Assembly (NCBI RefSeq): GCF_001029285.1
Contig: NZ_LDZY01000003.1
Span: 248,001-312,000 of the forward strand
Length of the DNA: 64,000 nt
Reading direction: 5' to 3'
Origin: Desulfosporosinus acididurans
Lineage (GTDB): Bacteria > Bacillota > Desulfitobacteriia > Desulfitobacteriales > Desulfitobacteriaceae
The position numbers and the translations under genes were made by a program. A model generated the notes under the pieces. It worked only from the letters and a program-made list of their open reading frames with translations, did no database searches and was not told the origin of the DNA. This document shows, piece after piece, positions 18,723 to 27,489 of this stretch (its first letter is position 1; each line of letters starts with the position of its first letter).

Positions 18723-20096
18723 CTATTTAGATAGCAAAAAGGCTCGATATCCGCGCATTAACATAATGAAATCAGCTACTGAAGAAACTTCCCAAGGAGC
18801 ATGCATGCTTAAGAGTCCAACACCGCAATCTAAAACCTCCATGCCGTATACTGCCATATACTGAGCAATAGTTCCGCCGCCTCCTTGGTCAACTTTACCC
18901 AGCTCAGCGATTTGCCAAGAAATTTTATTTTCGTTAAAAATGCGGCGCACTTCGGCTATAAATTCAGGATTAGCATCATTCGATTCGACCTTTCCTCTGG
19001 CTCCTGTATACTTGCAAACAACAATGCCTCGTCCAAGGAAAGCAGCATTCCGTTTGTCCATAACCTCAGCAAAATTAGGGTCATACGCAGCGGCGACATC
19101 TGCCGAGAGTGCCTTACTATTTGCTAACGATCGTCTTACCAAAAGTCCATTATAGCTCCCGGTTTGTAAGGCAATGAGTTCTCCAATAAAATTTTCCAAG
19201 TAATACGCTTTCATTCCCGTATTTGAAGAGCTGCCAATTTCCTCTTTATCGGCAAATAGAACAACTGTTGTCCATTCAGGAGCTTCTATAGCCTCGATTG
19301 CCTTCCAGGCGGCGAAGGAACAAATTCGGTCATCCTGCCCGTAACCGGCAATAAAACTTTTATCTAATCCTGCCCAGCGGGCTTTCCCTGCCGGAACAAT
19401 CTCGAGTTCAGCACTGGCAAAGTCTTCCTCGTTCATCCCGTATTTTTCCTTAAGAATATCGAGAATCGCACCTTTAACCCGCTCTTCTCCCTTATTTTCA
19501 GCGGGGTTGTGCCCCAACAAAAGATTCAGGCCTTCCCCTGGAATGGCTTCGCGCAATTTTTTATCATACTGATCCTTCGCCAAGTGCGGCAATAAATCAT
19601 TGATTGTAAATATAGGATCTTTCTCGTCTTCTCCAATGACTACGTCAACTTTCTTGCCATTTTCCAAAATAACCACACCATGAAGGGCGAGAGGCAGTGC
19701 TGTCCATTGGTATTTCTTTATTCCGCCGTAATAGTGGGTTTTAAAAAAAGCAAGTCCTTCTTCTTCGTATAAAGGGCACGGTTTTAGGTCAAGGCGAGGA
19801 GCATCGATGTGAGCGGCAATTAAACGGAATCCCTCGTTTAAGGGACGTTTGCCGGCAATAGCTAAAATGCCCGCTTTATCACGGACTCCTAAGCGAATTT
19901 TTTCACCGCTTGCGAATGTCCTCGCCTCAGACAGCAGATTAAATCCAACGGCAGCGGCATATCGTTCAATTATCCTCCAAGATTCTCTTTCTGTTTTCCC
20001 CTCACTGAGGAAGGATAAATAATCGTTTACATTCTGCCCTTCCTTATCCGATAGTGACAGGTCGTCCCAAGCTAACGTTTTCTTTTGATTACTCAC
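18723..20096 (-). CDS. M18-family aminopeptidase
   Basis: 457 residues. The zinc ligands are in the expected places: AAHIDAPRLD near residue 94, a central Asp in GYGQDDRICS near 250, and the Glu pair in ADKEEIGSSSNTGM near 282, with a C-terminal SMHAPWEVSS. This is the M18 (aminopeptidase I) pattern. It would remove N-terminal residues from peptides in the cytosol. The start is GTG with AAGGAG upstream. It is read alone, 100 bp downstream of the CvpA gene. Confidence 0.93.
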   Translation of the reverse strand: MSNQKKTLAWDDLSLSDKEGQNVNDYLSFLSEGKTERESWRIIERYAAAVGFNLLSEARTFASGEKIRLGVRDKAGILAIAGKRPLNEGFRLIAAHIDAPRLDLKPCPLYEEEGLAFFKTHYYGGIKKYQWTALPLALHGVVILENGKKVDVVIGEDEKDPIFTINDLLPHLAKDQYDKKLREAIPGEGLNLLLGHNPAENKGEERVKGAILDILKEKYGMNEEDFASAELEIVPAGKARWAGLDKSFIAGYGQDDRICSFAAWKAIEAIEAPEWTTVVLFADKEEIGSSSNTGMKAYYLENFIGELIALQTGSYNGLLVRRSLANSKALSADVAAAYDPNFAEVMDKRNAAFLGRGIVVCKYTGARGKVESNDANPEFIAEVRRIFNENKISWQIAELGKVDQGGGGTIAQYMAVYGMEVLDCGVGLLSMHAPWEVSSVADFIMLMRGYRAFLLSK

Positions 20097-20196
20097 AAAA
20101 AAACTCCTTACTTTTTAAGATGAATTTTAGAGTGAAGATGGATATTAAACCTCTTATCACAATCTAAGTTTTCTTCTTCATATCTAAATTTATGTA

Positions 20197-20934
20197 TTAG
20201 AACCAAATTCCTTTTTCTTTAATGAGGGGGTCAATTAATTTTTGACTAATTTGAGTCGCCAAGGCTTGGTCTATCCCATTAAAAATTTTCACTAAATATG
20301 GGTAAGCTGTTGATGTCTGCAAGAGCGTTGCAAAGCCGCCGCTAAAGCCAACTTTTAAAAGGGGAGAAATTAATCCCGCCAAAACAGCCAGCCCTATGGT
20401 TGAGCTTAAAGCACCTATAAAAAGACCTCCCCCTCGGTTAAGAGCACTACCCCAAATTCCTAAGGGTTTTAATAAAATAGTCATACTTAATTGAACTAAA
20501 AGTACAAGGCCATAAAACACTAGAGCAAAGGCAAGAAGATTCAGCAATCTGTCTGTAAGAGTTTCTGCTAAACGCTGACTGACCTTCTCAATGGTTTGTG
20601 TCATTGGTTGACCCGTAATATGAATTGAAGAAAAAACACTCCTCCACTCTTCGGGTAAAGACCCAACAAAGTTTCCCAATATTTGTTGTTCTAAAGATGA
20701 AGCTTTAGTCTGAACCAGCGGGAGAATTGTTTTATATACAAAAGGCTCTAGCCATTGCCGAAGAGGGAAATATTGTTCTATCCAAGAAAGAAACGCATTA
20801 TATTTCCATGAAGCAACCAGAAAACCTACTACATAACTCACTAAATGTATGATACTGGTTAGAAGTCCTTTCCGATAACCAGATAATGCACCGAATAAAA
20901 TAAATCCCAAGATCAGAATGTCAATTAAATTCAT
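20197..20934 (-). CDS. CvpA-family membrane protein
   Basis: About 245 residues with four membrane helices: MNLIDILILGFILFGALSG, a second helix near residue 30, and two more in the middle (LNLLAFALVFYGLVLLVQLS and GGGLFIGALSSTIGLAVLAG). This matches CvpA (colicin V production) proteins, which have roles in envelope homeostasis that are not well defined. The open frame extends upstream to 21093, but the ATG at 20932-20934 follows AAGGGGGGAC and begins with the canonical DILILG segment, so the upstream residues are not coding. The minus-strand gap up to 21171 is otherwise empty. Confidence 0.85.
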   Translation of the reverse strand: MNLIDILILGFILFGALSGYRKGLLTSIIHLVSYVVGFLVASWKYNAFLSWIEQYFPLRQWLEPFVYKTILPLVQTKASSLEQQILGNFVGSLPEEWRSVFSSIHITGQPMTQTIEKVSQRLAETLTDRLLNLLAFALVFYGLVLLVQLSMTILLKPLGIWGSALNRGGGLFIGALSSTIGLAVLAGLISPLLKVGFSGGFATLLQTSTAYPYLVKIFNGIDQALATQISQKLIDPLIKEKGIWF

Positions 20935-21171
20935 ACAGTCCCCCCTTTGTTCAAAATTGTAGTTCCATGAGTTACCTATTCTATTCTCCAATCCGAAAAT
21001 CCTTCTCCTTGTTCTCTTACAAAAAAAGTCCCCACAATGGCTAAAAAGACAGCTCTTCGCTGTCTCGTCACTTAAATATCTGCAATTTGGCATTTGCTTC
21101 TTAACTACCTAACTATACATCGTGTGGGAACCACTCCCACTTGGAGACGTAATAGTCTTACGAATAAAGTA

Positions 21172-21269
21172 TGGCGGGGATGCGTGCGAATCGAACACAC
21201 CTCGGAACGTTCTGCGTCCCGACACGCGGATTTGAAGTCCGGGAGCAGCACCAGCCACCATCCATCCCC
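21172..21269 (-). tRNA. selC: Selenocysteine tRNA (anticodon TCA)
   Basis: A 98-nt tRNA on the minus strand. It has an 8-bp acceptor stem (GGGGATGG with GCATCCCC, one mismatch or wobble at the base), an extended D-arm, an anticodon loop with ACTTCAAAT giving TCA, a long variable arm (CGGGACGCAGAACGTTCC) and the T-arm GTTCGATTC. A 3' CCA is encoded. The long extra arm and UCA anticodon are specific to tRNA-Sec. It lies 187 bp downstream of the CBS-ACT gene and about 1 kb from selB. Confidence 0.95.
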
Positions 21270-21456
21270 ATTCAACGTCAGTAATTTTAACATATTCTCT
21301 TATAATATGGAAGTGTGTCCTCAGGAATCATAGCAAAGAACTGCTAAATCTAATTAAGTTAATGCCTAAAACTAAAAGTGAACGCAACAAAATAAACAAA
21401 ATACTTTGTTAACTGTCCACTCATGGCCGAATGGTCACCCCATATCAGCCATTGAC

Positions 21457-22080
21457 TTAACGAATATTATAGCCTTTTCCCTCTAATGACGCTTTAACCT
21501 CAGTAAGTTGCTCTCCTTGAAGGTGGGCCAATAACTGAAATTTATTTTCTCGCAAATGATAGAAAGCCAGGCTTGAAACATTAGTATCATATTGTTTAAA
21601 CGTCGTTGCGATGTCCAGCAAAACACCTTTTTCGTCTTTTCGTTCAATCACAAAACGTTTTCCGGGACTACGCGAGCCCATAATATCCAGAAACGCATCC
21701 AATATATCATAGCCCGTTATAATTCCTACCAGCTTCTCGTTTTCTACAACCGGCAAGCCTCCAATTTTATGTTCTCTCATGAGCAAAGCCGCATCTTCAA
21801 TACCCATATCAGGATGACAGGTAATGACCTTTTTAACCGCAATTTCTCGGATTGTCGTTTTGGCAACAAGATAGTTGAGCTCAAAGATGCTAAGTGTTGT
21901 CGCCGGAGAAGGTGATACTTCCCTAAGATCTCCATCAGTTACAAGTCCTATCAGCTTTTCCTTTTCTACTACAGGCAGTCGGTCAATCTTTTTCTCACGC
22001 ATAAGAGCCATAGCTTCAGCAATAGACTCATTTGGAGAGATCGTGAATACTTGAGTGGTCATAAATTGACGAACATACAT
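21457..22080 (-). CDS. CBS-pair and ACT domain protein (AcuB-like)
   Basis: 207 residues. Two CBS repeats: MTTQVFTISPNESIAEAMAL (about 8-60) and VKKVITCHPDMGIEDAALLM (about 80-130), each with the closing LPVVENEKLVGI phrase. A C-terminal ACT-like segment follows (FVIERKDEKGVLLDIATTFK, about 145-207). CBS pairs bind adenosine nucleotides and ACT domains bind amino acids or similar ligands, so it is a likely metabolic sensor with no enzymatic part. The start ATG follows AGGGGTAAGG. It lies between selB and tRNA-Sec, but I see no domain that ties it to selenium. Its 5' UTR appears to contain repeat copy D. Confidence 0.9.
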   Translation of the reverse strand: MYVRQFMTTQVFTISPNESIAEAMALMREKKIDRLPVVEKEKLIGLVTDGDLREVSPSPATTLSIFELNYLVAKTTIREIAVKKVITCHPDMGIEDAALLMREHKIGGLPVVENEKLVGIITGYDILDAFLDIMGSRSPGKRFVIERKDEKGVLLDIATTFKQYDTNVSSLAFYHLRENKFQLLAHLQGEQLTEVKASLEGKGYNIR

Positions 22081-22116
22081 GTTTCCTTACCCCTTCTCTA
22101 TTTAAAAATACTTTAA

Positions 22117-22232
22117 GTGAACTCGTTCAGCTAAAGTGAACATCGGGGCTTTGCTGGGGGACTCTACCCCACTGAATCAAGGTATGGGAACCATTCACAC
22201 TTGTCAAAGCTAGAGTCTTACAATTGGATAAA
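22117..22232 (+). repeat. Interspersed hairpin repeat, near-complete copy D
   Basis: 116 bp with both ends: GTGAACTCGTTCAGC-TAAAG-TGAACATC, a middle hairpin GGGGGACTCTACCCCAC, and the right end AGAGTCTTACAATTGGATAAA. It lies antisense between the likely promoter and the start of the CBS-ACT gene. Confidence 0.82.
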
Positions 22233-22252
22233 TTCGCCTTATTCACATAGAT

Positions 22253-22281
22253 ATTTTATAATTCTTGCACTATTGTGTCAA
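22253..22281 (-). promoter_or_regulatory. Sigma-A type promoter upstream of the CBS-ACT gene
   Basis: On the minus strand: TTGACA, 17 bases, TAAAAT. It starts 27 bp after the selB stop and faces the CBS-ACT gene, about 170 bp away. The intervening leader would contain repeat D. Confidence 0.65.
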
Positions 22282-22307
22282 TTATTTAATTCTGTTTAAC
22301 AATACTA

Positions 22308-24203
22308 TTAACAAAGTGTTCTTTTATCACCGACCCGCTTGGTGACTTTTTGCTGGTCAAAATATTCAAGCAGAGGAACTGCATATTTTCTTGAAATTCC
22401 CAATAGTTCTCTAACCTCAGAAACAGCAATTTCACCCTGTTTTTTGAGAAAATCAGTTAACACCGTTTGAGCTCCCTCAATTTCCTTTTGAGGATAATAC
22501 AATTGATCAATATGAATCCACTCACCTATCTCACATAAATATTGAGCATATTCTACAGCTTCATTCTTTGAAATACCTACATTTTCTGCCCCAGCTTGTA
22601 AATCCGGCGGCATAAGTTTAAATGATTCCCATCTACCGCTTAATTCCTGAAGACGTTTTGCTATTAGCGGAGGCATAATAGCATGTTCAGTTGTTTGAAC
22701 CTTACTTCCCTTTAGATAATATGTATTATATTTTGCACCCTGTTCAAGTACTGTCTGCCAGCGACGGTTTGTCCATTGTATGCCGAGACGTGTCTTCAAC
22801 TCCCCTCGGCTAATTCCAAGTCGTAAGGGGTTTTGCTTCTCATAGTTCATCACAACCTCAATTAACGACCGGCGCCACTTTTCTGCTTCTTCGATCCCCC
22901 ACAATAACTTGGTATCATCCTCCATGAATATTTCTACCCTGTTATTGTTTTTCAGAGTGGTTATGCGTTTATCTAATTCCTCAGCATTAATCTGTAAGCA
23001 AGTTAACAGTTCCTCAAAACTTCTTGGCTCATTGATTTCTTTTTCTAATAACTCTAAAGGGTCTCCTAAATCTTTTATTCTCATCTGATCTAATACATTT
23101 TCTTTAAAACGCTTCTTCTTAAAATCAGCTACTCCCAAAACTTTACCTCCGCCAATAGTTTGGGTAGGTGAATAAAACCTGAGGACAAATCGGTCTCCGG
23201 GAGCAGCCAATACTGGTTCTTCTAAAAGGATTTGAGCAAACCCATTTTGACCTGGAGGGAGTTCATCATGATTCAGCAAGTGAATTCTGCCTAATATTTC
23301 AGTTGTTCCTAAATGAAACCGGACCCTCTGTCTTTGGGTAATCGGTTTTACAGAGGACGGTAGATTATGCAGTGATAGATCAAGAATATTTCCAACTTGA
23401 AATACCTTCGGAGAAACTAGGACTGATCCTCGCTCAACCTCGGCAACTTCGACTCCTGCAAGATTAACCGCTACTCGTTGTCCGGCCCCGGAATCTTTGA
23501 CCTTTTGATTATGCACTTGAATTGAGCGAACTTTAGCAACTATCTCTCCTGGTTCAATTAAAAGCTCCTGCCCTAAACTTATAGTACCGCTCTGTAACGT
23601 TCCGGTAACTACCGTACCAAATCCTTGAATACTAAACACTCGGTCAATCGGCATTCGTATGGGACCTGAAGAGCTTTTGCATTCCACTTCTGAGAGCAAC
23701 TTGTCGATCTCGTTTTTTAACGCATCTATTCCTAAACCTTTTACTGCTGATACACGGCAGATGGGAGCATCATGAAAAACTGTATCTTTTAGCTTTTCAC
23801 GAATATCCTCTTCCATGAGTTCAAGCCATTCCTCATCAACGAGATCGACCTTATTGATAACAACAATTCCGCGAGGAATTTCAAGCAGCGTTAAAATATC
23901 CAAATGCTCCTTTGTCTGAGGCATTATTCCTTCATCAGCTGCTATCACTAACATGACAATATCCATACCGCTTGCTCCAGCTAACATTTGCCGGATAAAC
24001 TTCTCATGTCCCGGAACGTCTACTATTCCTACTTTCCGTCCGCTTGGCAGCAGCATGTGCGCAAAACCGAGCTCAATTGAAATCCCTCGCTGCTTTTCTT
24101 CTCTCAATCGATCCGTTTCAATGCCTGAAAGAGCACGTATCAACTCTGTCTTTCCGTGGTCAACATGTCCTGCTGTTCCAATTAAATAATGTCTCTCAAC
24201 CAT
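22308..24203 (-). CDS. selB: Selenocysteine-specific elongation factor SelB
   Basis: 631 residues. The GTPase domain has GHVDHGKTE (12-20), DVPGHEKFI near 62 and NKVDLVDEE near 117, followed by EF-Tu-like beta-barrel domains (GTVVTGTLQSG near 195, then IQVHNQKV). The C-terminal third holds winged-helix repeats (ISRGELKTRLGI, and ISVSEVRELLGISRKYAVPLLEYF at the end) that bind the SECIS hairpin in mRNA. It delivers Sec-tRNA-Sec to the ribosome. The length is typical. The start is ATG with AAGGGGAAC. tRNA-Sec is 1 kb downstream. selA and selD are not in the window. Confidence 0.97.
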   Translation of the reverse strand: MVERHYLIGTAGHVDHGKTELIRALSGIETDRLREEKQRGISIELGFAHMLLPSGRKVGIVDVPGHEKFIRQMLAGASGMDIVMLVIAADEGIMPQTKEHLDILTLLEIPRGIVVINKVDLVDEEWLELMEEDIREKLKDTVFHDAPICRVSAVKGLGIDALKNEIDKLLSEVECKSSSGPIRMPIDRVFSIQGFGTVVTGTLQSGTISLGQELLIEPGEIVAKVRSIQVHNQKVKDSGAGQRVAVNLAGVEVAEVERGSVLVSPKVFQVGNILDLSLHNLPSSVKPITQRQRVRFHLGTTEILGRIHLLNHDELPPGQNGFAQILLEEPVLAAPGDRFVLRFYSPTQTIGGGKVLGVADFKKKRFKENVLDQMRIKDLGDPLELLEKEINEPRSFEELLTCLQINAEELDKRITTLKNNNRVEIFMEDDTKLLWGIEEAEKWRRSLIEVVMNYEKQNPLRLGISRGELKTRLGIQWTNRRWQTVLEQGAKYNTYYLKGSKVQTTEHAIMPPLIAKRLQELSGRWESFKLMPPDLQAGAENVGISKNEAVEYAQYLCEIGEWIHIDQLYYPQKEIEGAQTVLTDFLKKQGEIAVSEVRELLGISRKYAVPLLEYFDQQKVTKRVGDKRTLC

Positions 24204-24234
24204 TACTGTTCCCCTTAAAATTTATTTTTTTATA

Positions 24235-25269
24235 TTATCTCTTAGTCATCCACAAATACAAAATAGCAGGCATAAACACTAATCCCAGGTAACCAAATAG
24301 TGGATAGATAAATTGAACTATTTGTGAGAATTTCACGCCTGCTATTGGCAAAAGAAGAAGCAATAATATCAATGTTGTTCGATTATAATCTAATTTTCCT
24401 GTCTCTACAACCCGGGTCACCAGACTAAATCCATTCCCTATGGCGGCTGTAATCATGGCTAGCCAAAGGACGACAACGTAAAAAAATGCCGCCCAATCAC
24501 CAAGTTTTCCCGCAACTGCAACCATTGGTATTTCTAGTCCCAGGACTTCCGGAAATCTAAGCAATGCTGCACCGATTATAAACGCAAATATTCCTAAAGC
24601 TACTCCTCCAAGTATTGCCCCTAAGCGTGCCCCACTCCTTTGTACATCCTTTCCCAGAGAGGCAAAAACCACCATAGCTAATGTTAAGTTAAAAGAAACA
24701 TAAAGGACTGCAGAAAAGGCCCAATTGTTTACGATTGGATTTGCTAAAACAACAATTCCCTCACCATCTCCGGGTTTGGCTAAAAAAACTGCTAAGGCTG
24801 CAATACCCAGACAAAAAGCAAACTTTAAGGGAATTAATACAGTATTAATCCATAATACTCCTTCTCCACGAAACCATAGGGCTAGAGCTATAACGGAATC
24901 CGTTAAAATAATCCCATACCATCTTGAGAAACCAAAGTATTCATTGAATAAGGCACCGCCCCCCGATATCATTGCCATCATTCCTACAAATAATAGGACG
25001 CTTACAAGTCCATCAGCCCAATTTCCCCATCTTGAACTTAATAAACGGTCAAAGAACATCGGGTATGATGAAACTTTCCAACGTTCTTGAAGATCAATCA
25101 TACACCATCCTAATAGTGAAAACAGAAAAGAACTTATAACGATCCCTGCTAGTCCCCATACTCCAAAACGGGCAAAAAACTGTTGGATTTCTTGGCCCGA
25201 TGCAAAACCTGCTCCCATAACAGCACCTACATATGTGGCTGCCACTTGAAACGACGTTTTCCATTTCAT
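24235..25269 (-). CDS. YkvI-like membrane protein (putative transporter)
   Basis: 344 residues with about ten hydrophobic segments. The N-terminal motif AATYVGAVMGAGFASGQEIQ is characteristic of the YkvI group, which has a LeuT/APC-like fold. Substrate and direction are not known. The C-terminus ends in a helix and KR. The start ATG has GGAGGAAAG upstream. It lies 31 bp upstream of selB on the same strand and may share its transcript, but nothing in the sequence points to selenium transport. Confidence 0.85.
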   Translation of the reverse strand: MKWKTSFQVAATYVGAVMGAGFASGQEIQQFFARFGVWGLAGIVISSFLFSLLGWCMIDLQERWKVSSYPMFFDRLLSSRWGNWADGLVSVLLFVGMMAMISGGGALFNEYFGFSRWYGIILTDSVIALALWFRGEGVLWINTVLIPLKFAFCLGIAALAVFLAKPGDGEGIVVLANPIVNNWAFSAVLYVSFNLTLAMVVFASLGKDVQRSGARLGAILGGVALGIFAFIIGAALLRFPEVLGLEIPMVAVAGKLGDWAAFFYVVVLWLAMITAAIGNGFSLVTRVVETGKLDYNRTTLILLLLLLPIAGVKFSQIVQFIYPLFGYLGLVFMPAILYLWMTKR

Positions 25270-25385
25270 GCACTTTCCTCCTCGCCATCATACTTATGGT
25301 CTTAAGAGGGATATCATGCATAAATGGCTTGTCCTTTGGAAAATATAATAGATGAATATCCTTAGGAAATTTAGGAGGGTAGTTT

Positions 25386-25955
25386 GTGAGTTTCTTTTCA
25401 TTAATCCATGAACCACAAAAAATTAAAGCCCATGTTGATGACAGTTTTGCGAAGGCAAAACTGGAAACAAGGCTTTCGGAGTTATTTGTCTCGGCAAAAC
25501 AACGTCAGCCAATCATATTTTGCATTGGAACTGACCGTTCTACAGGTGATGCTCTCGGCCCGCTGATCGGAACTCATCTTTCTCGTTTAAAGCTCCCTCA
25601 GCTTCATGTTTACGGTACTCTTGATGATCCTGTCCATGCAACTAACCTCCGAGATACTCTCCAAATAATCCGAGAATCATACCACGAGCCTTTTATTATT
25701 GCAGTCGATGCTTGTCTCGGGCGCCTGGATTCGATTGGCTGCATTACTCTTGCTGATGGACCCTTAAAACCAGGCGCCGGAGTTCATAAGAAGCTGCCTG
25801 AAGTTGGAGAAGCTCATATGACTGGTATTGTTAATGTCGGTGGATTTATGGAATTCATTGTTTTACAAAATACTCGCCTTAACTTGGTGTGGAAAATGTC
25901 CGAGAACATTAGCTCCCTTATTGCTCATTCTTATTTAAAAACTTACTATCATTAA
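25386..25955 (+). CDS. yyaC: Spore protease-like protein YyaC
   Basis: 189 residues of the YyaC family, which shares the GPR spore-protease-like fold. Visible motifs are IIFCIGTDRSTGDALGPLIG near 38-57, VYGTLDDPVHATNL near 77 and IIAVDACLG near 103. It is found only in endospore formers and is made during sporulation; its substrate is not established. The start is GTG with TTAGGAGGG eight bases upstream. It is the only left-arm protein gene read rightwards, and it converges with the DUF4446 gene with a 1-bp gap. Confidence 0.92.
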   Translation: MSFFSLIHEPQKIKAHVDDSFAKAKLETRLSELFVSAKQRQPIIFCIGTDRSTGDALGPLIGTHLSRLKLPQLHVYGTLDDPVHATNLRDTLQIIRESYHEPFIIAVDACLGRLDSIGCITLADGPLKPGAGVHKKLPEVGEAHMTGIVNVGGFMEFIVLQNTRLNLVWKMSENISSLIAHSYLKTYYH

Positions 25956-25956
25956 A

Positions 25957-26460
25957 TTAGATTTTAGGACCGATCATTGCCTTTGCAATTACTTCTTTTT
26001 CCTCATTAGCTAAGGTATAAGTAGATTGCCCACCACTGATAGGTTTAGCATATACCCTTGAATCTTCCCGACTATGAATCGAGTTTAAGACAATTCCATC
26101 CCCATCTTGATTTAGTAATGCTAAGGCAAAGCTTAAGTCGCTTCCTACATTTTCAAATGCTCGATAACGGACCATTGCTGCTCGATCAACACTTGCTTTC
26201 AATTTTAGTTCAATTGGATCAAGCCGTTTAGCACATTGTTCTAACTTTGTCTCTTGATCGCCTAATTTTTGTTGAAACTCATGAAGTATACTTTCCAAAT
26301 CATCGCCTGACATGAAGGTTTTTAATGTTAAGTATGCCTCCTCGAAGCGTTTCATACGTCTAAATAATATTATGTTAATACTATAAGCGATAATTACTAA
26401 GATAACTAATACTCCAAATCCCCACCAAATAGCAGGTGATGTTCCTAATAATAATGTCAA
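25957..26460 (-). CDS. DUF4446 protein
   Basis: 167 residues. One N-terminal membrane helix (about residues 10-32), a coiled-coil region (about 55-90), then a conserved globular part with RYRAFENVGSDLSFALALL, DGIVLNSIHSRED and YAKPISGG, which are the DUF4446 landmarks. The function is unknown; the membrane anchor and coiled coil suggest a role at the cell surface or in division, which is inference. The start is TTG with AGGAGG upstream. In this group the gene often sits close to parAB, as here. Confidence 0.88.
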   Translation of the reverse strand: MTLLLGTSPAIWWGFGVLVILVIIAYSINIILFRRMKRFEEAYLTLKTFMSGDDLESILHEFQQKLGDQETKLEQCAKRLDPIELKLKASVDRAAMVRYRAFENVGSDLSFALALLNQDGDGIVLNSIHSREDSRVYAKPISGGQSTYTLANEEKEVIAKAMIGPKI

Positions 26461-26489
26461 GGGAAATTGCCTCCTTTAATTTATAGCCT

Positions 26490-27191
26490 TTACATACCTA
26501 GATGAAGTTTCGTGAACAAAAGGGTTATCGGAATAGCGATAAAAATACCTGGTAATAGATTACCCACTTTTACTTCTTTTATTTCTAAGATATTAAAACC
26601 GATGCCAACAATTAATAGTCCTCCGACAGCCCCCATTTCTGACACAACTTGACCTGATAATATCCCCTGAAGCAGTCCTGCTCCTAGAGTAATTGCCCCT
26701 TGATAGATAAATACCGGAATTGCTGATGCTAAAACGCCAAGCCCCATTGAGGAAGCAAATACTACTGCGGAAATTCCATCTAACATCGCCTTAGCGAAAA
26801 GTATATTATAATTACCCTTTAGCCCGCTTTCCAGAGAACCCATTATAGCCATTGCACCAACACAATAAATCAAACTTGCTGTAACAAATGCCTTAGTAAA
26901 ACCAGATTTTTCTCCATTTCTCGCAAGTTTACTTTCCAACCAACGGCCAAAATTTTCTAAGCGCAGTTCTATATCTATCAATTCGCCTATTATCCCGCCC
27001 AATACAAGACTTGCAATAACAACCAGAGTATTTTTTGTTTGTATGGCCATTGTTATGCCGATAAGTAAAACTACAAGTCCAATTCCTTGGATCACCGTAG
27101 TCTTCATCTTTTCTGAAAGTGCTTGTCCAAAGAATAGACCGATAAGGCCGCCTAAGATAATTGCCATAGCGTTTACTATTGTACCTAACAA
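26490..27191 (-). CDS. DUF554 membrane protein (YdfK-like)
   Basis: 233 residues with seven or so membrane segments. Family features are the N-terminal GTIVNAMAIILGGLIGLFFG, the EKMKTTVIQGIGLVVLLIGI stretch and GAMAIMGSLESGL near 120. Members are putative transporters with no known substrate. The start is TTG with AAGGTGG. It is followed at 26460 by the DUF4446 gene on the same strand. Confidence 0.9.
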   Translation of the reverse strand: MLGTIVNAMAIILGGLIGLFFGQALSEKMKTTVIQGIGLVVLLIGITMAIQTKNTLVVIASLVLGGIIGELIDIELRLENFGRWLESKLARNGEKSGFTKAFVTASLIYCVGAMAIMGSLESGLKGNYNILFAKAMLDGISAVVFASSMGLGVLASAIPVFIYQGAITLGAGLLQGILSGQVVSEMGAVGGLLIVGIGFNILEIKEVKVGNLLPGIFIAIPITLLFTKLHLGM

Positions 27192-27278
27192 CTTGAGTTT
27201 ACCACCTTCCGTAAGACATTAAAAATAGTGATGAGATAATCCTTATATCTCAAGTACATTAGCTCAGTTCTTTGATTA

Positions 27279-27294
27279 TGTTCCACGTGGAACA
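27279..27294. promoter_or_regulatory. parS site 1
   Basis: TGTTCCACGTGGAACA, a perfect 16-bp palindrome close to the Bacillus parS consensus, downstream of parB. The ParB helix-turn-helix should bind it. Confidence 0.92.
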
Positions 27295-27308
27295 TAATTT
27301 AGAATCTC

Positions 27309-27324
27309 TGTTCCACGTGGAACA
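27309..27324. promoter_or_regulatory. parS site 2
   Basis: TGTTCCACGTGGAACA, identical to site 1 and 30 bp from it centre to centre, about three helical turns. Confidence 0.92.
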
Positions 27325-27366
27325 CTTGCAGCTTTCGACTCCCTGAGCCTGGGCCACTCATGAGAA

Positions 27367-27485
27367 GTGAACTCGTTCAGTTAAAGCCGAACAACGAAAC
27401 TTCTGTGGGGGACTCTACCCCACCAAAGCAGAGTACGAGAGTCCCACTCCCCCTTATAGAAGTGGGAGTCTTCCGATTGGATCAA
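27367..27485 (+). repeat. Interspersed hairpin repeat, full copy E
   Basis: 119 bp with left end GTGAACTCGTTCAG-TTAAAGCCGAAC, a middle hairpin (GTGGGGGACTCTACCCCAC), a right hairpin (CCCCCTTATAGAAGTGGGAG) and the end GATTGGATCAA. It abuts the decayed transposase, whose C-terminal codons stop at this boundary. Confidence 0.85.
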
Positions 27486-27489
27486 TTCT

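Noticed and set aside
20935-21093. N-terminal extension of the CvpA protein
   Set aside because: The extra 53 residues are unlike the family, and a strong ribosome site sits just before the internal ATG at 20934.
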